Part shown: piece after piece, positions 18,021 to 26,926 of the stretch | Numbering within the stretch: position 1 is the stretch's first letter | How the letters are laid out: every line of letters starts with the position of its first letter | NCBI GenBank assembly: GCA_027294455.1 | Contig: JAPULZ010000196.1 | Span: 1 to 64,000, forward strand | DNA: 64,000 nucleotides | DNA from: Gemmatimonadota bacterium | GTDB taxonomy: Bacteria > Gemmatimonadota > Gemmatimonadetes > Gemmatimonadales > GWC2-71-9 | Direction: 5' to 3' | Made by a program: the position numbers and the translations under genes | The notes under the pieces: model-generated | Databases searched by the model: none | What the model was told of the DNA's origin: nothing | The model's input: only the letters and a program-made list of their open reading frames with translations

Positions 18021-19235
18021 TCAGCGCGACCGTACGAAATCCAGCAACGCTTCGCGATCCGCGTCGTTCAGTCCGACAAACGCATCTCGCGACGCTGCCG
18101 CCTCGCCACCGTGCAGCTCGATGGCCTCGGCCACGGCGGTAGCCCGACCATCGTGGAGCAGAAAGAGCTCGCCGTTCAGGAAGTCCCGGGCAATGCGAAG
18201 TCCCCAGAGCGGCGGGGTCTTCCATTCGCGGCCGGTGGCGCTTCCGTCCGGGCGGTTGTCGGCCAGGGCGTCACCCATGTCGTGCAGGAGCAAATCGGAG
18301 TACAGCACCACGCGCTGGTTGGCCAACGCGGCGACGCTGCTGGCACCGGTTCGGAATTCGCGCACATGACAGTCCTCGCACCCGATCTGCCTGAACACTT
18401 CGTCACCGCGCTGGCGGGTCGGCGTGTCTTCGCCGGGGGCGGGAGCAGCGAGCATGCGCACGTAGTCGACGACGGCGCGCACCGTGGCAGCTGGCACCTC
18501 CGGATCGGGCGCGGGATCCGCCGATTGGGTGAGGCTGCCAAACTGGGGATTGACGTTCTCAACCGGCAGGAAATCGGTGGTGATGCCCATGTCCTGATGG
18601 TACGCCTCGGAGATTTGCTGGAGTAGACTGCTCACCTGCCCCTTCCGGCTGAACCGGCCCAACTGCGGTCCTGCGCCGCCGCCGGGCTCGTCGAGCGGTA
18701 CGAAATCGGCGGGGGTGACCCAGTTGGGGCGGCCCGAAATGCCGTCGCCGTCGCCGTCCGAGGGATCTGCGTTGGCGAGAATGTCGGCGACGGGAATGGC
18801 CTCGATGAACCCCACGCCGAATACCGGGGGTGGAAGTCGACGGGACACATCCACGCCTCCCGGAACCGATTCGGGGCGTGCTCCGGGGGTCGCCTTGTCC
18901 TGGATCTGGGGCCCGCCGAGGGAGATGGCGGGATCGGTGCCGATGCTGATGCGCGTCAGCACGTTCTCCGGCCGGCCACGGCCGTCGCCGCTGTGACAAC
19001 TGGCGCAGGACGCCGCGTTGAAAATCGGGCCGAGCCCCTCGCGGGGAGAGAATCTTTGCCCGAAGCCGGCGTCGCCCCTGGCGAACACCCGTTCTTCCTC
19101 GGGGGTGAGACCCGGAATGGGGGCATCGAACAGATCCGCATCGGCCGGCGGGCCCGTCAAAAGAAAATCGCACGCGGTGGCTCCCACCAGTGTCGCCGCG
19201 GCCAATACCATTGCCAGACACTTCTGAGTGCTCAT
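18021..19235 (-). CDS. Di-haem c-type cytochrome oxidoreductase (DHOR family) lipoprotein
   Basis: A 404-residue di-haem 'thiol oxidoreductase-like' protein of the DHOR/DUF1111 family. Haem sites are 'CASCH' (C77-H81) and 'CEDCH' in the C-terminal third. Other family marks are 'RFSPREGLGPIFNAASC', 'GDGISGRPNW' and 'LLHDGRATAVAEAIELHGGEA'. The N-terminus is a lipoprotein signal ending 'GATAC' (C22), anchoring the protein in an envelope membrane. The family is often near iron or EfeO-type transport genes; here it is first in an operon with a Rieske protein (6-base gap) and a porin. The reaction is unknown; periplasmic electron transfer or peroxidase activity is inferred. Confidence 0.87.
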   Translation of the reverse strand: MSTQKCLAMVLAAATLVGATACDFLLTGPPADADLFDAPIPGLTPEEERVFARGDAGFGQRFSPREGLGPIFNAASCASCHSGDGRGRPENVLTRISIGTDPAISLGGPQIQDKATPGARPESVPGGVDVSRRLPPPVFGVGFIEAIPVADILANADPSDGDGDGISGRPNWVTPADFVPLDEPGGGAGPQLGRFSRKGQVSSLLQQISEAYHQDMGITTDFLPVENVNPQFGSLTQSADPAPDPEVPAATVRAVVDYVRMLAAPAPGEDTPTRQRGDEVFRQIGCEDCHVREFRTGASSVAALANQRVVLYSDLLLHDMGDALADNRPDGSATGREWKTPPLWGLRIARDFLNGELFLLHDGRATAVAEAIELHGGEAAASRDAFVGLNDADREALLDFVRSR

Positions 19236-19291
19236 AAGCTGTTCTATTTCAATTATTTATGAAGAAGCTGAAGAAACCTTGGTAATTAGTA
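19236..19291. promoter_or_regulatory. AT-rich divergent promoter region
   Basis: A 56-base AT-rich gap separates the divergent di-haem cytochrome and histidine kinase genes, standing out in a GC-rich window. TA-rich words continue into the first 40 bases of the annotated kinase frame (TATTATG, TATAACA), hinting that the kinase transcript may start inside it. Exact -10/-35 boxes were not assigned. Confidence 0.4.
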
Positions 19292-20638
19292 ATGCCTAAA
19301 TATTATGTTTGTATAACATCATGTCAAGAGTGTCGTCCTTGGCACGAAGCGTGCTGGACGCCCGTGGTCACCGCTGATAGGTTCAGGCCACTCGAGACCG
19401 GCGAGTACGAGGTGACCCCCAAATCCACGAAGAACACCAAGGAACGAACGCGCCCCCGCCAGCAGGACGCCCGCCAGGTGCAAGAGACCCTGCTCCGGCT
19501 CCAGAAGGCCGTGGAGACGATGCAACTCGGCGTGACCATAACCGACATCACCGGCAAGATCGTCTACACGAATACGGCAGATGCTCGCATGCACGGCCAT
19601 GCCGTGGATGAACTGGTCGGCGAGGACGTGAGCATCTTCTGTTTGCCGGGCTACCGCCGATCCCTGTCGGCGGGCCAGCTCGGACGCATGAAGAGCTGGC
19701 AGCGGGAAAGCATGAACGTGCGGAAGGACGGGAGTCTCTTCCCGGTGTCCCTCATGTCCGATGTCGTGCAAGACGCCCATGGCCGTCCCCTGGGCATCGT
19801 CACGACGTGCGAAGACCTCACCGAATCCAAACGCACCGAGGCCCAGCGCGAACGTCTGGAGGTCCAGGTGCGCCAATCACAAAAACTCGAGAGCCTCGGG
19901 GTGCTCGCAGGGGGCGTCGCCCACGATCTGAGCCACGTCTTGCAGGGCATTTTGGGAAATGCGCGGTTGGTCTTGAGCAACGTGCCGCCGGAGGCTACCA
20001 CCCTGCACGAACACGCTGCCGCGCTGGAACGTGACGCCATCAAGTTGTCCGACCTGACGAATCAACTCCTCGCCTATTCCGGTGATACCGAGGTCGAGAC
20101 CGCACCGCTTGACCTCAACGACGTTGTGCTCGACATGGTGCACGTGATCGAGGTTTCCAAAGCCGCCAATGTCGAATTGCGATACGATCTCGGCACCGAT
20201 CTCCCCATGATCGACGCCGACGCCACCAAGTTCCGGCAGCTCATCAATCACCTCACGATGAACGCCTCAGAAGCCATCGGCGATGCAAACGGCATCATGA
20301 CCGTCCGGACCGGCGTGAGGTGGGCCAACCGTTCGTACCTGGCGGGGACCTACTTGTCCCAGGACGTCTCACCCGGGAGGTACGTGTACCTCGAAGTGTT
20401 GGACAACGGATGCGGCATGGACAGGGAGACGAAGGCCCGCGTGTTCGATCCGTTCTTCACGACCAAGGCCGCGGGGCGCGGGTTGGGGCTTGCGGCGGCG
20501 ATGGGCATAGTGCGAGGGCACAAAGGGGTGATACGCATCGACACGTTCCCCGAGCGGGGCACGTCGTTTCTCGTCCTGATACCTGCGATCGAAGACCCGG
20601 CGGACGGCCCGGCGACGCACGACGACGGACTTGGCTGA
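19292..20638 (+). CDS. PAS-domain sensor histidine kinase
   Basis: A soluble-looking hybrid of PAS and histidine kinase domains. The PAS domain lies at about residues 70-185 ('GVTITDITGKIVYTNTADARM', then the PAC 'DLTESKRTEAQ'). The H-box is 'GVLAGGVAHDLSHVLQGILG', the N-box 'NHLTMNASEAIGD', and the ATP site has 'LDNGCGMD' and 'GRGLGLAAAMGIV'. The common 'HDFNN' is changed to 'HDLSH', but the phospho-His is kept. No transmembrane segment is seen. The first 40 codons come from AT-rich DNA and look non-coding; GTG 19412 is a plausible true start. It has no adjacent regulator; the orphan receiver protein at 1614 is one possible partner. Confidence 0.85.
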   Translation: MPKYYVCITSCQECRPWHEACWTPVVTADRFRPLETGEYEVTPKSTKNTKERTRPRQQDARQVQETLLRLQKAVETMQLGVTITDITGKIVYTNTADARMHGHAVDELVGEDVSIFCLPGYRRSLSAGQLGRMKSWQRESMNVRKDGSLFPVSLMSDVVQDAHGRPLGIVTTCEDLTESKRTEAQRERLEVQVRQSQKLESLGVLAGGVAHDLSHVLQGILGNARLVLSNVPPEATTLHEHAAALERDAIKLSDLTNQLLAYSGDTEVETAPLDLNDVVLDMVHVIEVSKAANVELRYDLGTDLPMIDADATKFRQLINHLTMNASEAIGDANGIMTVRTGVRWANRSYLAGTYLSQDVSPGRYVYLEVLDNGCGMDRETKARVFDPFFTTKAAGRGLGLAAAMGIVRGHKGVIRIDTFPERGTSFLVLIPAIEDPADGPATHDDGLG

Positions 20639-20647
20639 CCCCGGTCC

Positions 20648-21694
20648 TCAGCCGTGCGCGGCGGGGGCGAGATCCGGCGCGGACCGCTCCATCTCGCTCG
20701 AGTAGCCGCCGCTCCTCGCCGCACCGTTGCAGTGCGCGCGATGATGGAAGGCTTGTTGCGCCGCGGCAACATTCGCCGCTTTTCCACCCCACGCCTTGAG
20801 GGCGTGTTCCTGCAACGCGCGACCGTACGAGAAACTGAGTTCCCAGGGGTGGTCCCCCAACAAATTCATGGCATTGAGGTGCGCGGTCGCGAGCTCCGGG
20901 CTCTGACCTCCCGAAAGGAACACGATGCCCGGCACGGCAGAGGGCACCGTTCGCCTCAGCGTGCGAACCGTGACGGCGGCTACCTCCGCCACGCTCGCCT
21001 GTGCCGGGCAGGTTTTTCCGGAGACAACCATGTTCGGCTTGAGCAGGGTGCCCTCCAGCGCCACCCCCTGACCGTGCAACTCGGCATAAACGGCGGTCAA
21101 GGTGTCGACGGTCACCTCCTCGCACCGCTCGAAAGTATGATCGCCGTCCATCAGGACCTCGGGCTCCACGATGGGCACCAAGCCCGCTTCCTGACAGAGC
21201 GCCGCGTAGCGCGCCAGCGCATGGGCGTTGGCCGCGATGCAGGCCCGGCTCGGGATTCCGTCGCCGATCGTGATCACGGCCCGCCATTTCGCGAACCGGG
21301 CCCCCAAACCACGATACTCGGCGAGGCGATCCCTGAGTCCGTCGAGTCCCTCGGTGACCTTCTCCCCGGCATGCCCGGCCAAGGCCTTGGCTCCCTTGTC
21401 GACCTTGATGCCGGGAATGACGCCGCGGTTCGACAGCACCTCCCCGAGCGGGGTGCCGTCGTCCGCCTGCTGGCGAAGGGTTTCGTCGAACAGAATCACC
21501 CCGCTGATGAACTGCTCCATGCCCTCGGTGGTGAAGAGGAGCTGCCGATACGCCCGACGATTGTCTTCCGTGGAGGGGGTGCCGATGCCCTTGAAGCGCT
21601 TCTCGATGGTGGGGTGGCTCTCGTCCGCGGCCAGAATACCCTTGCCTGGCGCGACGATCGCCTGCGCGGTGGATGCGAGATCAGCAGCGTTCAT
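20648..21694 (-). CDS. Class I fructose-bisphosphate aldolase
   Basis: Fructose-1,6-bisphosphate to DHAP plus glyceraldehyde-3-phosphate, by a Schiff-base mechanism. The 348-residue protein matches the eukaryote-type class I enzyme: 'APGKGILAADES' at the N-terminus, 'GVILFDETLRQ', 'KWRAVITIGDGIPS', 'VEPEVLMDGDH', Schiff-base lysine in 'GTLLKPNMV', and 'FLSGGQSPELATAHLNAMN'. The ATG has AGGAG upstream. It is convergent with the histidine kinase. Together with class II enzymes elsewhere it would serve glycolysis or gluconeogenesis; no other glycolysis gene is nearby. Confidence 0.95.
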   Translation of the reverse strand: MNAADLASTAQAIVAPGKGILAADESHPTIEKRFKGIGTPSTEDNRRAYRQLLFTTEGMEQFISGVILFDETLRQQADDGTPLGEVLSNRGVIPGIKVDKGAKALAGHAGEKVTEGLDGLRDRLAEYRGLGARFAKWRAVITIGDGIPSRACIAANAHALARYAALCQEAGLVPIVEPEVLMDGDHTFERCEEVTVDTLTAVYAELHGQGVALEGTLLKPNMVVSGKTCPAQASVAEVAAVTVRTLRRTVPSAVPGIVFLSGGQSPELATAHLNAMNLLGDHPWELSFSYGRALQEHALKAWGGKAANVAAAQQAFHHRAHCNGAARSGGYSSEMERSAPDLAPAAHG

Positions 21695-21950
21695 CCGTTC
21701 TTACTCCTGGGGATACCGGCGATGCGATGGCTCGAAGGAAAATAACCATGGCCCACCAATCCGCTCTACCCATCGGGACGAATAGGGCGCGCGGCGGTCC
21801 ACGATGGACTCCGGCAACTTTCGCGCCGGGATCGGAATCAGGAAAATGGAACCAAGCTCTCGGCCGTGGGGTTCCTGATATTAAAGGAACACTGAATTGC
21901 TGCCGGGTCTTTCCCGGCATGACAAGGACCCTTTACACTGGAGAGTGTCT
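21695..21950. other. Intergenic region with two small hairpins before the XRE gene
   Basis: The aldolase and XRE regulator genes diverge here. The region holds TGCCGGG-TCTTT-CCCGGCA (21901-21919) and ACACT-GGAG-AGTGT (21935-21948). In the second, the likely Shine-Dalgarno GGAG of the gene at 21951 sits in the loop. The ACACT/AGTGT arms could be an operator or a translational control hairpin. No gene was seen in the rest. Confidence 0.4.
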
Positions 21951-22244
21951 ATGGCCCCGGTTGTGAGTTCGCCTCCGCTGCACCAGCTGGACCCCTACCG
22001 AAACGGTACCAATGGATCCAAAATGAAGAACCGCCTCCGCTCCCTGCGCCGGGGCCACGAATGGTCTCAGGCCGAACTGGCCCGCCGGCTCCAGGTGTCA
22101 CGGCAGACGGTCAACGCGCTGGAACGGGGGAAGTATCACCCTAGCCTGCCGCTGGCCTTCCGGATCGCGCACCTCTTCGAGACATCCATCGAGGACGTGT
22201 TCCAGGCCGAGTTCGAGCCCGAGGCCAACGGACAGTTCCAATAA
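21951..22244 (+). CDS. XRE-family helix-turn-helix regulator
   Basis: A minimal Cro/CI-type DNA-binding protein. The HTH reads '[20 protein letters not shown]', '[19 protein letters not shown]', followed by '[19 protein letters not shown]', the form seen in small YozG-like regulators. The first ATG with a good ribosome site is 21951 (GGAG at 21940); ATG 22023 would give the more typical 73-residue protein with no clear ribosome site. YozG-like genes often precede a small membrane protein, but here a convergent FAH gene follows. Confidence 0.85.
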   Translation: MAPVVSSPPLHQLDPYRNGTNGSKMKNRLRSLRRGHEWSQAELARRLQVSRQTVNALERGKYHPSLPLAFRIAHLFETSIEDVFQAEFEPEANGQFQ

Positions 22245-22251
22245 GGGAGTG

Positions 22252-22294
22252 GCGCATGGGGGACGGGGCAGAATGGCCTCCATCCCCCATGCGC
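22252..22294. terminator. Hairpin between convergent XRE and FAH genes
   Basis: GCGCATGGGGGA (22252-22263) pairs perfectly with TCCCCCATGCGC (22283-22294) around a 19-base loop, filling the gap between the two convergent stops. A 12-bp stem here would terminate or insulate both transcripts, although no clear U-tract is present. Confidence 0.5.
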
Positions 22295-22912
22295 TCAGCT
22301 CCTCACCGGATTGGTGATCTTTCCAACCCCCGGTATCTCCACCTCCACCACATCTCCCGGAACAAGGGGCCCGACCCCCGCAGGCGTCCCCGTGGCAACC
22401 AGGTCACCGGGCTCCAGGGTCATCACCCGCGATATGTACGACAGGATCTCTGGAATGCCGAACGCCATGTCCCGCGCGACCCCGTGCTGACGTTCTTCCC
22501 CATTCACGCGGCAAAACACTTCGAGCTGCTCGATCGGTAGCAGCCGGTCCAACGGCACGACGGTGGGTCCCATGGGACAGAACGTGTCGAAGCCTTTGGC
22601 CCGGGTCCACTGACCGTCACTCCGCTGGAGGTCTCGGGCCGTGACGTCGTTGACACACGTGATGCCCCCCACGTGATCGAGCGCAGAGGCCGGATCGACA
22701 TTGCGCATGCTGCGGCCGATGACGACCCCGATCTCACCTTCATGCTCCACCTGTTGCGACGCACGCGGCAATTCGATGGCATCACCATCGGCGATGACGG
22801 ACGACGGCGGCTTGAGAAACAGCAGCGGACGCTCCGGCACCTCGTTCCCCAGCTCGCGGGCGTGCGCCACGTAATTGCGACCGACACAAACGATCTTGGA
22901 TGGACGGTTCAT
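22295..22912 (-). CDS. Fumarylacetoacetate hydrolase family protein
   Basis: A 205-residue FAH-fold enzyme like YcgM/FAHD1 (acylpyruvase or oxaloacetate decarboxylase type). 'CVGRNYVAHARELGNEVPE' is the classic start; 'LFLKPPSSV', the metal-binding 'HEGEIGVVIG', 'NDVTARDLQ', 'KGFDTFCPMGP' and 'GDLVATGTPAGVGP' follow. A cytoplasmic divalent-metal C-C hydrolase or decarboxylase is predicted; which substrate cannot be told. The ATG 22912 has GAGGGGGAG upstream. It is divergent from the methyltransferase gene. Confidence 0.92.
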   Translation of the reverse strand: MNRPSKIVCVGRNYVAHARELGNEVPERPLLFLKPPSSVIADGDAIELPRASQQVEHEGEIGVVIGRSMRNVDPASALDHVGGITCVNDVTARDLQRSDGQWTRAKGFDTFCPMGPTVVPLDRLLPIEQLEVFCRVNGEERQHGVARDMAFGIPEILSYISRVMTLEPGDLVATGTPAGVGPLVPGDVVEVEIPGVGKITNPVRS

Positions 22913-22964
22913 GCGGTGCTCCCCCTCTCGGCCCAAGTCCGGTAGCTTCTAACCTCGGCACGGC

Positions 22965-23462
22965 ATGGCAGTAACCGACACTCGAGGCCTCTTGCGCGAC
23001 CCCTCACGCGACACACCCAACGTCATCGCCCCACCACCCCTCATCTACCTCGGGATGATCGCCGCAGGATTCGTCCTGGATTCGTTTTGGAGATTTCCAT
23101 TGACGCTGTTTCCGTTGCAAAACCTGGCGGGGATCGCCGTCGTCATCCTCGGACTGGGATTGAGCGCGCGCAGCATAATCGAATTCGTACGGTACGGCAC
23201 ACACCCCGACCCACGGCGTCCCACGACCGCCCTCATCCGGTCCGGGCCGTTCCATTGGAGCCGGAACCCGATCTACGTGGCGTTCGCCATCGTCCACACG
23301 GGCGTGGGCATCTGGTTTGGCACGAGCTGGGTGCTACTCACGTTGCCGCTGGCGGTGGCGATCATCCGGTTCGGAGTGATCGCTCCAGAGGAACGGTATC
23401 TCACCGAGAAATTCGGCGATGAGTACCGGGCGTACCAGGCTACGGTGCGTCGGTGGATCTGA
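22965..23462 (+). CDS. Isoprenylcysteine carboxyl methyltransferase (ICMT) family protein
   Basis: An integral membrane protein of 165 residues with four to five helices and the ICMT/PEMT C-terminal signature: 'LIRSGPFHWSRNPIYVAF' and 'APEERYLTEKFGDEYRAY'. Family members methylate lipids or membrane-associated substrates with SAM. The bacterial substrate is generally unknown. It stands alone between two leftward genes. Confidence 0.85.
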   Translation: MAVTDTRGLLRDPSRDTPNVIAPPPLIYLGMIAAGFVLDSFWRFPLTLFPLQNLAGIAVVILGLGLSARSIIEFVRYGTHPDPRRPTTALIRSGPFHWSRNPIYVAFAIVHTGVGIWFGTSWVLLTLPLAVAIIRFGVIAPEERYLTEKFGDEYRAYQATVRRWI

Positions 23463-23481
23463 GAGTGGTCAGGGGAGCCAC

Positions 23482-23868
23482 TCACCCCCGCGAGCGACAC
23501 GTATCGGGGTTCGCGCCATCGTCATCAATGGACCTGACGATCAGCAAGAGCTCATCCCCCTCGAAGACCGGCATCGGTTCGGATATGATGCAGCCCTGAG
23601 CCAGGAAATTGATGAGAAAACGAATGTCGTTGTTCATCGGCCAGGTGAACGTGAACGTCCGCGTGTTGGTCGCCTCGACGTACCCGAGCCGATCGCGAAA
23701 ACCACCGCGGAAGGCGTAGACCGTAATCGCATTGTGGTTTTGGTTCTGCACCTCCACGGACAGCGGAGGCACGGGGCCCAATGCGGGCTGGCTGTTCGCG
23801 GCCCCGCCGGCACACGCCGAGGCGAGCATCAAGACTCCGGGGGCGAGCCTCGCAGGCCAAGCACTCAT
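23482..23868 (-). CDS. Small lipoprotein, paralogue 2 of a tandem pair
   Basis: A 128-residue exported protein with lipobox 'LASAC' and an all-beta core: 'SVEVQNQNHNAITVYAFRGG', 'RLGYV', 'IRFLINFLAQGCIISE', 'GDELLLIV', and a conserved Cys near the end ('PDTC'). It is clearly related to its neighbour (23972-24349); both keep the N-Q-N motif, the 'GCI' cysteine and the C-terminal cysteine, which could form a disulfide. The start 23868 has GGAGAG upstream. No known family was recognised. It is the last gene of the dipeptidase-kinase operon. Confidence 0.7.
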   Translation of the reverse strand: MSAWPARLAPGVLMLASACAGGAANSQPALGPVPPLSVEVQNQNHNAITVYAFRGGFRDRLGYVEATNTRTFTFTWPMNNDIRFLINFLAQGCIISEPMPVFEGDELLLIVRSIDDDGANPDTCRSRG

Positions 23869-23971
23869 TGGAGCTCTCCTTTTGGAGGGATACAAGATCT
23901 CCGTCTGCCAGCAATACCCCTCGGCACACGGTGAGATCCGCCAGACCCGACCGATCACCCCATTCCCACCG

Positions 23972-24349
23972 CTACCCCTGACACCGCTCTCGTGACGCCC
24001 GACGATCGTCCGAGGCCTGTACGATGAGAAGCAGATCGTCACCCTCGACCAGCCCCATTTCTTCGGTCAAGATGCACCCGCCCGCAAGGAAGCTCATCAA
24101 GATACGGACTTCGGTCGCGCCAAAGTCGAACATGTAGGTTCGCGTCGTCTTGCCGTCGACCATGCCCAGGCGGGTCCGCGCGCCACGGCGGTATAGGTAA
24201 ACCGTGACGGCATTGAAGTTTTGGTTGCGTACTTCGAGCGTGTAGTCGTGCCGGCGTTCGACAGGCTCTTCTCTGGTCGCCGTTCCACCAGTGGCGCACG
24301 CCGTCGGCACGATCAGCAGACTCGTCATCACAATTGATCGTAATTTCAC
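23972..24349 (-). CDS. Small lipoprotein, paralogue 1 of a tandem pair
   Basis: A 125-residue protein with lipobox 'VPTAC' followed by the same beta fold as the next gene: 'LEVRNQNFNAVTVYLYRRG', 'RLGMVDGKTTRTYMF', 'FLAGGCILTEE', 'GDDLLLIV', and a terminal Cys. It begins 10 bases after the kinase-TPR stop, so they are co-transcribed. Function is unknown; a sensory or scaffold role for the kinase is only an idea from position. Confidence 0.72.
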   Translation of the reverse strand: MKLRSIVMTSLLIVPTACATGGTATREEPVERRHDYTLEVRNQNFNAVTVYLYRRGARTRLGMVDGKTTRTYMFDFGATEVRILMSFLAGGCILTEEMGLVEGDDLLLIVQASDDRRASRERCQG

Positions 24350-24359
24350 TTGGACCTCC

Positions 24360-26921
24360 TCAACCTCGTGGCCTCAGCCACTGGACGAAAGGCGGATAGT
24401 CTCTCATGTCCTGCAAGTCTGTCATGAAGTGCTCGTCACCTTGGAACCGGCGCCCTTGCACGACGGACTGACGCAGGTATCCCATGGCCCCGGGATGGTC
24501 GCCGAGGGTGGACGCGATGCGCGCACGCCAGAAGACGACCGCCCCATGACTGGAGGGCCGTTCGCTCTGGCGCAGCTCCTCGGAGATTCGGATCGCCTCG
24601 TTCCGATCGCCGAGCCGGGCGGCGGCGGCGGCAACGTAGCCGAGATACCCCACGCTGTCGGGCTGCAGACGCGCGAGTTCACCGAACAACGCCTTGGCGT
24701 CCTGATACGCCCCGGTCGCATACAATACACGGGCATATCCGTACCGATAGCCCTCCTGTTGCAGCGTATTCGCGGGCAACGCCCGATACCACTGCAACGC
24801 GCGCTCCAGAGTGGCCTCGGCAAGCATCTCGTGACCATGTGCTCGCGCCTCCAACGCCGCCAAACGCATCACGTCACCGGTGAACAACGCGAACTGCGGT
24901 TGCGGCGGCAACGCATCGTAGAGATCCCACAGGCTATCCAATATCGAGGAATCTCCCATGGTGGCCAGCGCACGCATCTCGCTCATCAGGACATTGCGCT
25001 TGTCCGGGAGTCGGCGCCGGCCCTCGCGCGCCTGCGCGAGTTCTTCCCGATGCCGGCCCAGAGCGTGCAGCGCGTCGGCGACGAAATTCCAGTAGAGGAT
25101 AAAGTCCCGGGCGAATCCCCGTTCTGGATCGACCTCTCGAAGCGCGTCCAACGCCTCCTGCGGACGCCGGGCCCAGCCAGCGGTGATCGCCAACATGATG
25201 TGCGATTCCGCTCCACTGATCTCGGCCGCCGCCCGCATCGCGACGAGCCCGCCGTCCACGTCGCCCCCGGCGATGGCCAGCACCCAGTCGAGCTGCGATC
25301 GATCCAACGGCGCCAGTTCGTCACTAGACCGCTCGACGATGCGGGCCAGCGAGTCGGCCTGGGTCCACAAAGCCATCGTGCCGTACACAAAGGCCGCGAA
25401 GATCGTGGCGGAGGCTAACGTCGAATCCAGCTCCGCGGCCCGGAGGAAATGCCGAATTGCGCTGGGCTGATTGATCCGCATGAACTCGGTCATGCCCTGG
25501 ACGTATTCGCGGTAGGCATCGTAGCGCGGCGGCTGGCTGAACGCCCGCGCCGATGCCCTGAGCCGGTTGTCCACGATGGTGGCCAACGCACCCATGACGC
25601 GTTGGCGCAAGACTTCGACGCCGACCAGGGGATCGTCGAGCGGGGCGGCCACCGGGCTCACGGATAGCAGGACGACTCCCTGTGCCGGATCGGTAATGCG
25701 CGCCAGAAACCGCAGCGAATCTCCCTGGCGGTAGTACGCGCCCGAGACCACGATCTGCGATTCCGTTTCGGCGGCCAACGCGCGCAAACGCGTGTCTTCG
25801 GATTGCGTCCCGCCGGCGGCGGCGGTCAATCCCTCGCGGGCCACCGCGACGTCGAGCACGCCGGTTTGGGCGAGCCCCTGCGTGATCCAATCGGACGCCA
25901 TCCACCCGATGTGCGCCAGGCCCGGATCACCGGTCTGATTCTCGAACAACGCCACCACGACCCGCTCGGGCGTGGCGGCGCCGCCCCTTTCGGGAAGGAA
26001 CAATCCCCCGATGAGCGCCGCCAGAACGGCCAGGCCCCCGACGGTCGCCCCGATGCCCACCGCCCGCTTGTGCGGCGCGGCAAGCGATCCCACTTGATCG
26101 GGATCCTCCAACGCCAGGCGAAACTCCTGGGCCGTCTTGTACCGGTCGATGGGATCGACGGCGATCGCCTTGGCGATGACGGATTCCACCCCTTGCCGCG
26201 TCACGTGCGTGGCCGTCATGGCGCGGATCGAGCTTCGCACGGAGGCCACCCGCTCTTCGGGCGTTTGGTTGCCGCGGGGCACGCCGCCCAGCATCTCCAG
26301 CAGCACCGTCCCCAGGGCGTAAATGTCGGTGCGCCCGTCGAGGTCGCGCAGGCCCGCCGCCTGTTCGGGACTCATGTATGCCGGCGTGCCGATAGCCAGT
26401 CCGGCCTGCGTCAGACTCTCGCCCCCAGCCACACCGAGGGCCCGGGCTATTCCAAAGTCGGCGACAATGGCATGATCCTTCGTGAGCAAGATGTTCGCGG
26501 GCTTGATGTCGCGGTGCACCACCCCGAGCCCGTGGGCGTAGTTCAACGCGCCGGCGACCTCGCGGGTGATCGACACGGCCTCGCCCAGGGGAACGGGACC
26601 TTTGCCCAGACGGTGCGCCAGCGACTCGCCCTCGATGTACGGCATGACGAAATACAGCATGTCGTCCGCTTCGCCGGCGGCGAAGACGGGCACGATGTGC
26701 GGATGCATGAGAGTCGAAGCGAGATTGACCTCGCGCAGGAAGCGCTCGCGGAGAACCCGAGTCGAGATGTCCGGCGTCAACAGCTTGACGGCAACCTTGC
26801 GGCGCGGATGGTGCTCCTCGGCGAGGTACACGGTTGCCATGCCACCTCGACCAATTTCGCGCTCGATGGAATACCGGTCTGACAGAGCCTCCCGCAGGCG
26901 TCCCAGGTAATCATCCATCAT
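24360..26921 (-). CDS. Ser/Thr protein kinase with C-terminal TPR region
   Basis: An 853-residue membrane kinase. Residues 12-275 form the catalytic domain: 'GRGGMATVYLAE', 'VAVKLL', 'HRDIKPANILL', 'ADFGIARAL' and 'GTPAYMSPEQAAG', all key residues present. One transmembrane helix follows near 295-315 ('VGGLAVLAALIGGLFLP'). The outer part starts with an adenylate-cyclase-associated-like region ('VVALFENQTGDPGLAHIG', 'QIVVSGAYYRQGDSLRFLAR'), then TPR-like helices to the end. This layout is frequent in Gemmatimonadota and Acidobacteriota. It lies six bases downstream of the dipeptidase and 10 upstream of a lipoprotein, so it may sense envelope peptides; that link is inference. Confidence 0.92.
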   Translation of the reverse strand: MMDDYLGRLREALSDRYSIEREIGRGGMATVYLAEEHHPRRKVAVKLLTPDISTRVLRERFLREVNLASTLMHPHIVPVFAAGEADDMLYFVMPYIEGESLAHRLGKGPVPLGEAVSITREVAGALNYAHGLGVVHRDIKPANILLTKDHAIVADFGIARALGVAGGESLTQAGLAIGTPAYMSPEQAAGLRDLDGRTDIYALGTVLLEMLGGVPRGNQTPEERVASVRSSIRAMTATHVTRQGVESVIAKAIAVDPIDRYKTAQEFRLALEDPDQVGSLAAPHKRAVGIGATVGGLAVLAALIGGLFLPERGGAATPERVVVALFENQTGDPGLAHIGWMASDWITQGLAQTGVLDVAVAREGLTAAAGGTQSEDTRLRALAAETESQIVVSGAYYRQGDSLRFLARITDPAQGVVLLSVSPVAAPLDDPLVGVEVLRQRVMGALATIVDNRLRASARAFSQPPRYDAYREYVQGMTEFMRINQPSAIRHFLRAAELDSTLASATIFAAFVYGTMALWTQADSLARIVERSSDELAPLDRSQLDWVLAIAGGDVDGGLVAMRAAAEISGAESHIMLAITAGWARRPQEALDALREVDPERGFARDFILYWNFVADALHALGRHREELAQAREGRRRLPDKRNVLMSEMRALATMGDSSILDSLWDLYDALPPQPQFALFTGDVMRLAALEARAHGHEMLAEATLERALQWYRALPANTLQQEGYRYGYARVLYATGAYQDAKALFGELARLQPDSVGYLGYVAAAAARLGDRNEAIRISEELRQSERPSSHGAVVFWRARIASTLGDHPGAMGYLRQSVVQGRRFQGDEHFMTDLQDMRDYPPFVQWLRPRG

Positions 26922-26926
26922 GGGCG

